From positions 310,001 to 374,000 of the forward strand of contig JAEHOE010000025.1 of NCBI GenBank assembly GCA_016858145.1: a DNA stretch of 64,000 nucleotides, in the 5' to 3' direction. The stretch's first letter is position 1. Each line of letters starts with the position of its first letter. Positions 50,501 to 60,862 of this stretch are shown here, one piece after another. The stretch comes from Edaphochlamys debaryana (taxonomy: Eukaryota > Chlorophyta > Chlorophyceae > Chlamydomonadales). The notes below the pieces were generated by a model that was given only the letters and a program-made list of their open reading frames with translations, was not told the origin of the DNA and made no database searches. Position numbers and translations under genes: made by a program.

Positions 50501-52236
50501 TCAGCGCCAGCGACTCCCCGTCAGCCACGCCACGTTCCCGTGGCGCAGACGACGCGATCCCGCTCACTTATAAACGCCCCTACCAGCCCCAGCCGGGCGA
50601 CCAGCGGGGACTGGCCGCAGCTCCAGTCCGAGGCACAGACGGTCTTGCCGCTCCACAACCCCGTCAAGACTGGGTCACCCGGCCCTGCCTTACCCGGCCC
50701 CCGCCCACGACCCGCTCCGCCCCTCGCCCCCCCCCCCTTCTGCCCAGGTCAACATGCTCGCCCGCGAATACTGCGACGACATCAAGCGGAAGCTCAAGCC
50801 CATTGTGCTCTCCCACAGGTGGTGCATGGGGGGAAACATGCGTGGGTCGCATGCGTGCCGTGCTGCGTGAGCGCTGCGGAAGCTGGGGGAATTGCTGTGG
50901 AGCGGGGCTACGACGCTGCTGCTGTGCGCCTGCCCCTCATCATCCCCTGCCTGCCTGCCCCCCCCCTCGTCATCCCCTGCCTGCCCCGCCAGGATGATGC
51001 CGGGTCTGCTGGAGGGGCAGGAGAAGATGAGCAAGTCGGACCCCAACTCAGCCATTTTCATGGAGGACACGGAGCAGGAGGTGGGGGCATGTTGGGGAGG
51101 AGGGGCAGCGCGTGGGGGGGCAGGAAGAGGGTGGTCCAGGCGAGAGGGCCTACTGAGGACACGGAGCAGGAGCAAGGCAGGACGCGGATCGGGCGGGGGA
51201 TGGGGCTCGCTGGCTGCCAAGCGTCTTAGCTGGTACCCGCCGCCTTGTCATCGCACATAAGTCTCTTTCCGCACCGTTATTACATCTTCTCGCAACACCC
51301 ACCCGCTTATCCACCCGCCTGTGCCCCCGCCCACCCCCATCGTCACACCTTGTCGCACCCACGCCCACAACCCCTCAACCAACTGTCAGGTCAACACCAA
51401 GATCAAGAAGGCGTTCTGCCCGCCCAAGGTGAGTGGAGGCAAGAGAGGGGATGGAGAGGATAAGCGGACGTCCAGGAGGCTGGCACGACCGCGCTGCAGT
51501 GCCAACATAGAGTTTAGCCCAGCAGTGCTCTGCTGCAGCCCTCACACCATGACAGCTGCCAGCAGCTCTGCATCACCCCCTACCAATCCACACGGCCCAC
51601 CTCGCTCATCGCGCACCGCCCAACCCCTGCCGTACGCCTACCGTACAGGTGGCTGCGGGCAACCCGTGTATCGAGTACGTCAAGTACATCGTGATGCCGT
51701 GGTTCGGGCACTTCGAGATCTCGCGCCCGGCCGACAACGGCGGCGACAAGAAGTACACGAGCCACGAGGAGCTGGTGGCGGACTACGAGAGCGGCGCCCT
51801 GCACCCGGGCGACCTTAAGGTGGGGCCGGGCCCGTGGGGGCTCTTGTGTTTGGTTGGGATGGGTGCGGGCGGACAAAGAGGAGGGAGGTGGCAAGCATGC
51901 GGGAGACAGCGGGGGATGTGGCAGGAAGGGAGGGAAGCTGGGGAAGGGAGGGATGAGGGGAGGAGTCGACCGTGAGGGCGGCGCGCTGCAGCCCTGTGGG
52001 GCGCTGATCCTGCTGGGACCTTGTGCCCCCCCCCCTTGGTACCAGCAAGGTTCGGCAGCTCACTCCCGTCGTCACTCCCCCCCCTCCCGCCCCCTCTGCC
52101 CCTTCCTCCCCCCCTGCAGGCCGGTCTGTCCAAGGCGCTCAATGCCATCCTGCAGCCCGTGCGCGACCACTTCGAGAACAACGCCGAGGCCAAGGAGCTC
52201 CTAAAGAAGGTCAAGTCCTACAAGGTCACCAAGTAG
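47501..52236 (+). CDS. YARS: Tyrosyl-tRNA synthetase, cytosolic (eukaryotic/archaeal) type
   Basis: Nine exons: 47501-47935, 48413-48516, 48845-48917, 49161-49220, 50748-50818, 50993-51080, 51390-51428, 51649-51819, 52120-52236; 385 residues, all phases consistent. Class I synthetase charging tRNA-Tyr. Motifs: a HIGH-type signature in FEPSGRMHIAQG near residue 80, VADWFAQLNNK, the tyrosine pocket region MGRAETDDLSAAQIFYPCMQ, DICQLGMDQRK, and KMSKSDPNSAIFMED. The C-terminal domain ends KKVKSYKVTK with no EMAPII-like extension. The N-terminal ~40 residues are Ala/Glu-rich and acidic, so not an organelle leader. The start at 47501 is the first ATG of the frame. Intron 4 is unusually long (1.5 kb) and GC-rich. 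Confidence 0.95.
48530..48592 (+). repeat. Three-copy 21-bp tandem repeat in TyrRS intron 2
   Basis: Units of gggccggggcggggctgcaga, starting 14 bp after the exon 2 donor. Confidence 0.85.
49221..50747 (+). other. Long intron 4 of the tyrosyl-tRNA synthetase gene
   Basis: 1527 bp, GC-rich, with short scattered repeats such as ggagagcggccggcgctgg against ggagcggccggcgctgg around 49677-49740. Long open frames occur on both strands but are Arg/Pro/Ala-rich without motifs. No snoRNA or gene recognised. Confidence 0.5.
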
Positions 52237-53465
52237 AGGGGCAGCCGCCAGTGGAGGCGCAGCCGCCAGAAAGTCTGCAGGCGGGGGCCGCTGCGGGTAG
52301 GCCCGCCTTCTTCAGGCGGCAAACCGTGGCCGACCGGGATCCGAACGGCGGAGGAGCTTCCTTACACGCCGCTGAGGATGCTTGGAGCGCAGCGGCGCGC
52401 GTTGGGGGCCTGGGGCCACGGGGGGGAGCTTTGGCGGTGAGGGGCTCGGGTGGATGCGGGTGCTCCCCACGCCCCACGCGGGGACGGGGTCCTGTGTGGC
52501 GCTGCTGGCCCGTTGCTCCGCTGGAAGGGAGTGCCTTGGGGTGAGGCATATTGCACCGAGCGGGCAGGTGTGGGAGCTATTCGGGTCGCAGGGCCCAGCG
52601 CCGACGCGCGAGGGAGACAGCGGCTGAGTTTTGGGGGGGGGCTGAAGGGGTGCCATCGGGTTGCGGGCCGGGAGGAACCGGCTGCGTGCTTGGGGATGGT
52701 CTGCGCTGTGCCTCTGATGCTTGCGCTGTGATGTATGGCGACATCGTGTAGGGCCAGTCAGAAGGCTTAGGAGGTAGGTGTGCGAGGGCGGGTGACCAAC
52801 GCGGAGGCTTGTGCAGGGAGGAAGGAGAACCCGCAGGAGGGCTGGATTGGGGGTCGTGGTGGAAGTGAGGGCATGGTGGCGATGGGGAAGGGGTAGCTAC
52901 GCTCGGTTGCTTCACAGCAGGATGGCGCTTACCCGAAGGGCCAACAGGCCTGCGCCGGCGTGCGGGCGCTTGTGGGGGGGGTGGCGGACTGCTTACAAGC
53001 GGAAATGCTCCGGCCTAGGCCTTGAAGCAACGGAGGACAGCAGCTATCCGGTCGAAGGCTCCCCTTGCCAGGGCCCAGCCAGGGCCTGCCAGGGCTTCAC
53101 CCATCCCCCAGCGTACAGTCCGCCCGCAATCCGCCGTGGTTGGGTAGGCTCGACGGCACGGGAAGGGCGGCGGAAGCACGCATGTGCCGGGCAGTCGGCG
53201 TCAGCCCCGGCTTCGGGTCAGACCGGCATCTATTGGTCATGGCCTGCGGTCTCGGAACGCTCCCCGGAGACCCTTCCCCGCGCTCTTCTAAGCACAACCG
53301 CGTTCTTCACCCGAAAACTATCAACACGTATAGACAACCCTGTACTCACAGCTCACACTGTAAACCTAGTCAACTCGCGAGACGACGACTCCAAGCTTCC
53401 ACGCACGAATAGCCTTGAACCGCGCCCTTCGCTTGCACTTAGGCGGCATCTAATCGCAGCGCACC
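52237..53465. other. TyrRS 3' region and PFL activase promoter
   Basis: The first TGTAA after the TyrRS stop is at 53359-53363, only 103 bp before the next start codon. Either the TyrRS 3' UTR is over 1.1 kb and overlaps the next promoter, or another signal is used. A G-rich part fills 52420-52900. No gene seen. Confidence 0.45.
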
Positions 53466-56249
53466 ATGCTGCGGAGCCGCGAAGGCGTCGCGGCGGCTGG
53501 GTGCGCCACGACAGCCGACCGCGTGGCGCAGCTTCGCGCTCCGCCCATGCCCGCTCTGCCCCACCCGAGTCCAGCCCCTCGAGCCACAACACGGTCTCAA
53601 GCACCCCTACAACAACTAGCAGCACTCGGGTGGGGCCGGCGAGGTTGCGCTCGGCGCCGCCTGCTGGTCCCGGCGCTGGCCGCGACTCCGCCCGATGGGG
53701 CCGTGGACGCCCCCCCGCGTTCCGCAGAGGCCGGGGCACCAGGGAGAGACGCGGGAGCGGCCTGGTCTGCTGCAGAGCGGTGGCAGAACCAGCAGCATAG
53801 GGTGGAGCGGCAGGAGCGCCGGCGGGAGCAGCCGCCGCTCCCGCTGCTCTCCACCGAGCCTGGCTTTCCCGACCCGGAGGGCAGCGGGGCACAGAGCGCC
53901 ACCTCCTCTGAGGTCTCGACCTCCCCCTTAGGATCCCCCTGGTCTTCCCAAGACAGCTTCGGCGGCTCCCAGCCGGGGCCGTCCGAGCTGGTCCTCCCTT
54001 ATCCCCCCGGGCTCATCCTACCTGGGGGGGTCTCCTCGCCCACCGCAACCGGGAGTAGCAGTAGCAGTGCGGCCGGCAGTAGCAGCAGTACGGCAAGCAG
54101 GCCGGCGCAAGCGCTGGTGGGCAGTAGCTACGACGTGGTGCTCCCCCGCCACGAGCCCTTCGACCCCTCCTCCATCCCCGAGGTGTTTGGGAACGTGCAC
54201 TCCACAGAGAGCATGAGCGCCGTGGACGGGCCGGGCGTCAGGTGCGCGGTTCCGAAGCCGGTACAGGCCGACAAGGGACAGCCGGAGGCTGGCAGGCAGG
54301 GCCAAGGGCTCCTTGGACGGGCGGTGCGCAGCAAGAGACATGCTGCACATGCCGTCCCGAGCCGGGAGCTGCGTTCCAGAACCTGCTTACCCCCTTGTGT
54401 AATCCCCCTCTTGTGCGCCTTCCCGCAGGTTCCTGGTGTTCGTGCAGGGCTGTGCCATGCGCTGCCTGTTCTGCTCCAACCCGGACACCTGGCAGCTCAA
54501 GGGCGGGGAGAAGACCTCCAGCAAGGAGCTGGCGGCGCAGATACGCAAGGTGCGGGGGGGCAGGGCAGGGCGTGAGGGGGGGAAGGGGTGAAAGGTTTTG
54601 AGGAGGATGCGGAGGAGGGGCTGCATGTGCTCAGCTGGGGAGGTCCGGTTCGCTGACTGACGCCCCTCACTCCCTGCACCGCCCCCCAGGTCAAGAACTA
54701 CCTCAAGCCCCGGGGCGGTGTGACCATCTCGGGGGGAGAGGCCATGCTGCAGCCGCACTTTGTGGCCTCGGTGTTCCAGGTGGGGGCATGAGGCTGATCA
54801 ACACAAGCTGCGGTCAGGGTTGCTGAGAAGGACTCAGACGACGATAGGCCAGGGCTGGTTTAGGCAGTCCATCTTTCTCAGCACCGCAGTTTGTTGCTCA
54901 AGAGATGGGGTTGTTGCAGGCAGTCCATCTATCTCCGCACCGGGCAGTGCATTGCTGAACCCCATGTGCTGATGTCCCCCTGCTGATGTGGGTCGCGCAG
55001 GAGGTTCACGCCATGGGCCTGAACACGACCATTGACACCACCGGGCAAGGGACGAAGCAGGGAAACTGGGACGTGGTGCTCCCCCACACGGACCTGGTGC
55101 TGTTCTGCATCAAACACATCGACCCGCTCAAGTACGAGGCGCTCACAGGTGAGGGGGGCAGGGGGGGACAGGGCGCTGCACTCGTCGGCATGGAGAGCAG
55201 GGGAGGGCCGTGGCCGTGCCCCTGGTCACGGGCGTGAGGAAAACCACCTACCCGTATCTCGCTCAGGCATGAAGCAGAAGGGCGCGCTCAAGTTCGCGGA
55301 TGAGCTGGCGGAGAGGAACATCCCCTTCTACCTGCGATACGTGCTCATACCGGGTATGTGTGCGGTGCGCCGGCTCGGGGGTGCCCCTGCAATGGATGCA
55401 GCTCGTTCTTCGATGGGTGTGAGGCGTGGAACTCACCACCGCCGGCTCTGCTCCGCGCCTCCCTCCTCCCAGGCTACACAGACGGCCCCAAGGACCTCAA
55501 GCAGCTGATCGCCTGGTGCACGTGCCAGCCCACGCTGCAGGTGGGGCCCCGGCGAACCGGCATATGGATTGTACGGCCCAGCTCTCCCAGTCGAGGGGCC
55601 AGCACGTGGGGGGCTAGGGGTGCGCCGTCCGTCAAGCCCTCGGCCGGGGCCGGGCGAGGACGGCCCCGTGTAGGCCGTGAAGGATACAGTTTTGGTCACG
55701 AGGCGGGCTCGGCTCCAGCCTGTCTGTGGAGGGCTGTGCCAGGGCCGCTGGGGGCCACTCGGTGGGGTCACGCCCATGTCGACCGCTTCTGATGTGGTGA
55801 GATCAGCCATCTGATGTCCCTCGTGCACCACCCCTTCTGCCGTACAGGGCATCGAGCTGCTGCCGTACCACGTGCTCGGCCGCAACAAGTGGGAGGTAAG
55901 GGGGTTGGCGGCAACGTTGGCCCTAGCGGAGCGTGTCGGCCGTGAGAGGCTCTGGCCAGCATTCGCCGTACAGTTGTTGGTATCGGGGGTCTGGCTGATG
56001 TCCTACCAAAAAAGCCAAGCCACGTTGCGACTTCCCTCCTCCCGCCCTTTCCCCTTCTTCTGCACCACGCACTGCCTTCACCAACCTTCCTCCCCATCCC
56101 CGCCCCCGCGCCCGCCCCCTCCCCGCCCCCTCCAGGCCATGGGCATCCCCTACCCCCTGGACGGCGTGCAGACGCCCCCCCGGCGCCAGGTGGACGAGTT
56201 CGTGGCGCAGTTCACCAGCAGCGGCATCCCCGTGATCGTGCCCACGTGA
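53466..56249 (+). CDS. PFLA: Pyruvate formate-lyase activating enzyme (radical SAM), intact copy
   Basis: Eight exons: 53466-54241, 54429-54549, 54690-54779, 55001-55148, 55267-55353, 55473-55540, 55848-55895, 56136-56249; 483 residues. The catalytic part (from about residue 230) matches bacterial-type PFL activases: entry motif [20 protein letters not shown], cluster motif CAMRCLFC (CX3CX2C), [48 protein letters not shown], and [13 protein letters not shown]. The enzyme uses SAM and a [4Fe-4S] cluster to install the glycyl radical on PFL in anaerobic metabolism. The first ~225 residues are Arg/Ser/Pro/Ala-rich, starting [12 protein letters not shown], suiting import into chloroplast or mitochondrion, followed by a low-complexity linker. 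It forms a tandem pair with the copy at 57354 with identical intron positions in the catalytic part. Confidence 0.93.
54855..54960 (+). repeat. Two-copy ~57-bp tandem repeat in PFLA intron 3
   Basis: aggcagtccatctttctc..ttgctcaa is followed by a diverged second copy, aggcagtccatctatctc..ttgctgaa. Confidence 0.75.
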
Positions 56250-57353
56250 TCGTGCCCACGTGAGCGGATCTCGGTGCGACCACGTGCGCACTGCCAAGAC
56301 AACGTTGCTGGGCACGTGTACGGCACGTCGGTGCCCTCACTCCCCGCGTGAGGCGCGCGGCAGCGAGGATGCACAGGGCACTAGGTGGGGAGGTTGGCTA
56401 ACGCCCAGGAGGTCGACGGACGAGAGGGGGTGAGGTATGGTAATAGGACAGGGTACGGGCGGTGGGGTGCTTGGGGGGCGAAGAAACGCAAGCCCTGCCG
56501 TTGCTCGACAGTGACAAAGTAGAGAGACAAGTAGGCTGAATGTAGGATTGCAGTCGACTTCGTGACCGGCGGAGTACCTTGGACAATGGGCCGCGGGAAA
56601 GCCTTGTGGATTGAGGCATCAAAGAAGCGTGGAGCCGCATTGCGGGACGAGCCGGTCAGTTCAGGTCGGCAGGGAAACTGGGGGCTTCTGATGGCGTGGT
56701 GCATGCTCCCCCGGGCGGCAGATGCCCCGCGGCCTTCGCCGCTTTAGAAGGGGGCTCGAGGCGGGCGGAAGCAGGATGCGAAACGAGACAATCGTGCGGG
56801 GGAGGGGTCTACGTGCCTGCGTGGCCTGGCTGCGCCCTGCCGGCTGCCGCGGGAGGGAGGACGGGCTCGCGGCGGCTGGTCGAGGGTGCTGGAATGGGGC
56901 TTTGGAGGGGAGCTCTGCAACGGTGGTTGCTCTGTGCCCCGGGCCACGGGGGCCACGGCAGTTTCGGCGCTGGCATCGTTGTACTAGTCCGTACTACTGG
57001 GGGTTTCCGGTTTCGGGGGGGGGGATTCGGAGCTGGCACGAATGTGTATTGGGGCGGAGCATGCAAGTCGGCGAAACAAGCATTGAAGGGATACTTGCTA
57101 CCTCTACTCTCAATTTGTGTAATGCGACACTGTAATTCGACACTTTCGCAACACGTCCCGCAACATCCCGGCCGGAACAACGCGAGCTCGCGGTAGAGCT
57201 CACAGCCCGTTGATCAGTCTGCCTATCACGCAGCTGTATCAGGGGACGCATAGCAAGCGGTAGACGAGTCCGCCGAGCAGGTCCGACAGTGTCGACGCGC
57301 CCTGCGTCTGACCGTTACGGGGCGCATCTGGGCAGATACGGACGACGTGAAGG
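56250..57353. other. Region between the PFL activase copies
   Basis: 3' UTR of the first copy and promoter of the second. Two TGTAA signals at 57118-57122 and 57131-57135 probably end the first transcript. The G-rich open frames at 56696-57196 carry no motif. No gene seen. Confidence 0.5.
57118..57135 (+). terminator. Paired TGTAA polyadenylation signals (PFLA copy 1)
   Basis: Two TGTAA motifs 13 bp apart, about 870 bp after the stop codon and 220 bp before the next start codon, within an AT-richer stretch. Confidence 0.5.
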
Positions 57354-59595
57354 ATGCAGTCGTCGATATTCGTGCGACAGGCGCGCTGGCTTGCTCATCG
57401 GACGACTGGCCGACGCGAAGCCGGCACCGCATGTGCTCTGGGAACTACATCGCCACGCGGGTTGCCGCCACACCTCAGCGCGCGTGAGGACGCGCTCAAC
57501 AACTTGCCAAGCACGGGCTTCGATGTAGCGCTGCCCTACTATGCATGCACGCCCCACGACGCCATGGGCATTCCGGAGGTTCACGGCAAGGTGCACTCAA
57601 CTGAGTCTTTCACCGCTGTGGACGGACCGGGCGTGAGGTGAGCGGTCCCGGGGAGTTGCGACAATTTCAGCAGCATCCCGCCTTGCCGACGGGAAGGACA
57701 GGGGGACAAGGACAGAGCGTCACATCAGCGCCAGGCCCGACCCACATCACGCCCAAGAATGCTTGCCCCCTCTTGCGCCGACCCAAGCTAATCGCCCCCC
57801 CCCCCTTGCCCTGCCCGAGCGCCTGCCAGGTTCCCTGTGTTCTTGCAGGGCTGTGCCGAGCGGTCCGCCCTCTGCCGCAACCAGGACACATGGGCCCTGG
57901 AGGGAGGCGAGCTCACCTCCAGCAAGCAGCTGGCGGCGCAAATACTCAGGGTGCGTGGGGGCAGGGCGGGGTGGGGAAGGCGCGAAAGGTGCTGAGAAGG
58001 ATAAGGAGGAGGGGCTGCATGTGCTCAGCTGGGGAGGTCCGGTCCGCTGACTGCCACCTCTACCCCCCCGCTCTCCCCCAGGTCAAGAACTACCTCACGC
58101 CCCGGGGCGGTGTGACCATCTCGGGGGGAGAGGCCATGCTGCAGCCGCACTTTGTGGCCTCGGTGTTCCAGGTGGGGCGCGGGGCGGCGGGATCGCAGGG
58201 TCAAGTCAGCTGCCCCGGGGCTCAAGTTATCTGTCCAGAGTCTGGGTCTGTGCTGCTCCCTTTTTAGTAACCTGTGCGAAGCCCAAGCAAGCGGGAAAGC
58301 GTACCACACTCAGTACATACAGTACCGTGTTCTCCGCTATTTGTGTGCAATGCTCTATTACCGGGCAAGTCGGGGCAAGTCGTGAAAAGCCAGCCGCCAA
58401 ACCACTTGGGCGCGCAGGAGGTTCACGCCATGGGTCTCAACACCACGGTGGACACGACGGGGCAGGGCACCAAGGCGCGCAACTGGGACGTGGTGCTCCC
58501 CCACACGGACCTAGTGCTGTTCTGCATCAAACACATCGACCCGCTCAAGTACGAGGCGCTCACGGGTGAGGGGGGCAGGGGGGGACAGGGCGCTGCACTG
58601 GCCGGCATGGAGAGCAGGGAAGGGCCGTGGCCGTGCCCCTGGTCACGGGCGTGAGGAAAACCACCTACCCGTATCTCGCTCAGGCATGAAGCAGGAGACC
58701 GCGTTCAGGTTTGCGGATGAGCTGGCGGAGAGGAACATCCCCTTCTACGTGCGATACGTGCTCGTACCGGGTAAGCTTGAGTTCCCGACTGCCGCCCAGC
58801 CCAACGTGGAAACAGGCAGCAGGCCTTGGTTGTCCAATCGGTTTCAACAGGGCCCGAGTCCCCTCTCTGCTCCTTTCCCCAGGCTACACGGACGGCCCGA
58901 AGGACCTGCAACGGCTGTCAGAGTGGTGCCACAAGCAGCCCACACTGCAGGTCCGAGGGGCAGAGTGCACTCACCCCACGTGTCCTTAAACACGAGGGCT
59001 AGCGGCAAGGGTTGAGCCATGAGGGTCGTGGGGCGTCGGTTGTGGGGAGGCATCCATGTAACGCTGGGGTGCGCGTCCCCACCGCGGCCTTGCTGCTTTG
59101 AGGGGCCCACGTGGGCAGTACCCCCCCCCCCGCGGCCCCGCCGAACCTCATCATATCCGCCCGCTGCCGTACAGGGCGTGGACCTGCTGCCGTACCAGCA
59201 GCTGGGACGCAAAAAGTGGGAGGTGAGGAGCTTGGGCCCAGTAGGGGGGCCACTGGCGGAGCGCGCCTTGGGAGCTAGTCGGGCCCAGGGCCCGTACGGT
59301 CTCCTGCCCGATGTGAAGCCAGAGCTTCTGTGCTTCCCTTCATCACCTGGTTCTTGAGACGGCTTCGGACGGCTTCGATGTGTCACCTGGCTTGATGGGC
59401 GCTGCTTCACTGCTCGCAAGAGAACCTCGCCAGAACCTCGCCGTTTCTCATCCTCCCTGCTTCCTGCCGTGCGCACCCCAGGTCGTCGGGGCGCCGTACC
59501 CCCTGGGCGGCGTGTCCCCGCCCAGCCCCGAGGCCGTGCGGCGCGTCAAGCAGCTGCTGACGGGGCAGGGCATTCGGGTGCTGTGCGAGGGCTGA
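57354..59595 (+). CDS. PFL activase paralogue with broken radical-SAM cysteine motif
   Basis: Eight exons: 57354-57637, 57830-57950, 58082-58171, 58418-58565, 58684-58770, 58883-58950, 59175-59222, 59482-59595; 319 residues, all phases consistent and every exon after the first equal in length to its partner in the upstream copy. The frame has no stop or frameshift, and [32 protein letters not shown] and YTDGPKDL are kept. However, the cluster motif reads CAERSALC instead of CAMRCLFC: the middle cysteine of CX3CX2C is serine, and flanking residues have changed too. The N-terminus ([21 protein letters not shown]) is basic and amphipathic, suggesting mitochondrial import, and shares nothing with copy 1. 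Probably cannot hold a normal [4Fe-4S] cluster; a pseudoenzyme or decaying duplicate. Confidence 0.85.
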
Positions 59596-60488
59596 GCCGA
59601 GGAGGAGCAAACCAGGGATGCCGGAGCGCGGATTGCTTGCTGGGCGGGTAGACTCAACTGTGAAGGCGCTGAGGTAGGGGTCCAGCCGGGGGCGCTGGAG
59701 TAGACAAGAACGGGGAAAGAGTCCCTTGCTGCATCGCATTGCTGCCATGGATTGACTAGGAAGGGGAGGTCGGTGCATACCATCCACGGTAATGGTTGTG
59801 CATCCGTGTGGGGCTTGAGGAGGGCCCGTCTGATCCATAATCTCAGGCCGACCCATTGGCGATTGGCTAGCGAGCCCCCTCCTCGATGCCCCTTATCGTA
59901 GCCTGCCATGCAGTGCTCAGAGGCTGATGTGCCGTGGGCGCCGGTAACAGGGGATTGAGCGTGCGAAGATTCGTACGCAGGGCGAGTTGATCCCCTCCAA
60001 TTATGTGGTGCAGCTGGTGCTAGATGTGTGCTACGCTAATGTCAATGTCAATTCTTCTCGATGGGCTGCCGGTCCCGTCGAGGTTAGGCGGGTTGCGGGT
60101 GGATGGTAGGTCCGGTGCCTGGACTCGAGGACATGAGAGCTGCCTGGGTGCGTGAGGCGGTGAGGGACGTACAGTAACTTGCCAGGATGAGGCAGACGCG
60201 CGGTACTTTGCAGGGGAGCAACGCACTCCAGACGTACGGTAGCCTTCTCCGCTACGATACATGGGGGGGCCCGGGAACGTCCTCGATATGATGTCTCTGC
60301 ATGGGGTCAAAGGAAGTCTGCGCATTGTCTTGGCCCTTGGGTGGCCGCTTGGGTGGAGACCACAGGGCACAGGCAGGGCCAAAGGCGCATGGGGCTGGCC
60401 AGGTCGGATGGGGCTCTGCACGCGGGTGAGGGGAGAGAAAGCATGGGCAGCATCGGACAGCTATCACTGAGCGGTTATAGCGCGGACA

Positions 60489-60550
60489 GTATCAGCTTTA
60501 AGCCCCCAGACACAGCCGGTACCGGTATCAGCTTTGAACCCCCGGATACG
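60489..60550 (+). repeat. Two-copy ~37-bp tandem repeat upstream of TATA box
   Basis: gtatcagctttaagcccccagacac is repeated as gtatcagctttgaacccccggatac, about 70-130 bp before the TATA box; could hold paired regulator sites. Confidence 0.7.
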
Positions 60551-60615
60551 CGCCCGTCCTCCCCCTTGCCTCGGGGTCGGTCGGCCGTCGCCGGGGAGGG
60601 TGACCTCGGGTACTC

Positions 60616-60621
60616 TATATA
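60616..60621 (+). promoter_or_regulatory. TATA box (glycosyltransferase gene)
   Basis: TATATA in the context ggtactctatataggcacg, 242-247 bp upstream of the start codon at 60863; predicted transcription start near 60645. Confidence 0.55.
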
Positions 60622-60862
60622 GGCACGCCGTAGACTGCTCTGCTCAGCTGTGCACTACCTAATCGCCTACAACGCTGTTTACTAAGTTCACTCCCTTCCA
60701 GTCCGTCCTTCCACTCCGTCCAAACTTCAAGCAAGCCTTCGCCCGTCGGGCTTGGGAGCTAACGCCACTCCCCGGTCCTCCGACTGCAAAGTCTTCTTAC
60801 TACTGTCTGGCGCTCATGGGCGTTAAATCGTGCTCCGCGGGCGTGGAGCAGCGGATTGCATT

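Larger units (their letters stand above)
59596..60862. promoter_or_regulatory. PFL activase paralogue 3' region and glycosyltransferase promoter
   Basis: 1.27 kb without a convincing gene. I see no TGTAA here for the upstream paralogue. The right part has a tandem repeat at 60489-60550 and a TATA box at 60616-60621. Confidence 0.55.

Noticed and set aside
49221..50747. Nested gene in TyrRS intron 4
   Set aside because: Long frames exist on both strands but show only Arg/Ala/Pro-rich translations and short internal repeats, with no motif or splice pattern.
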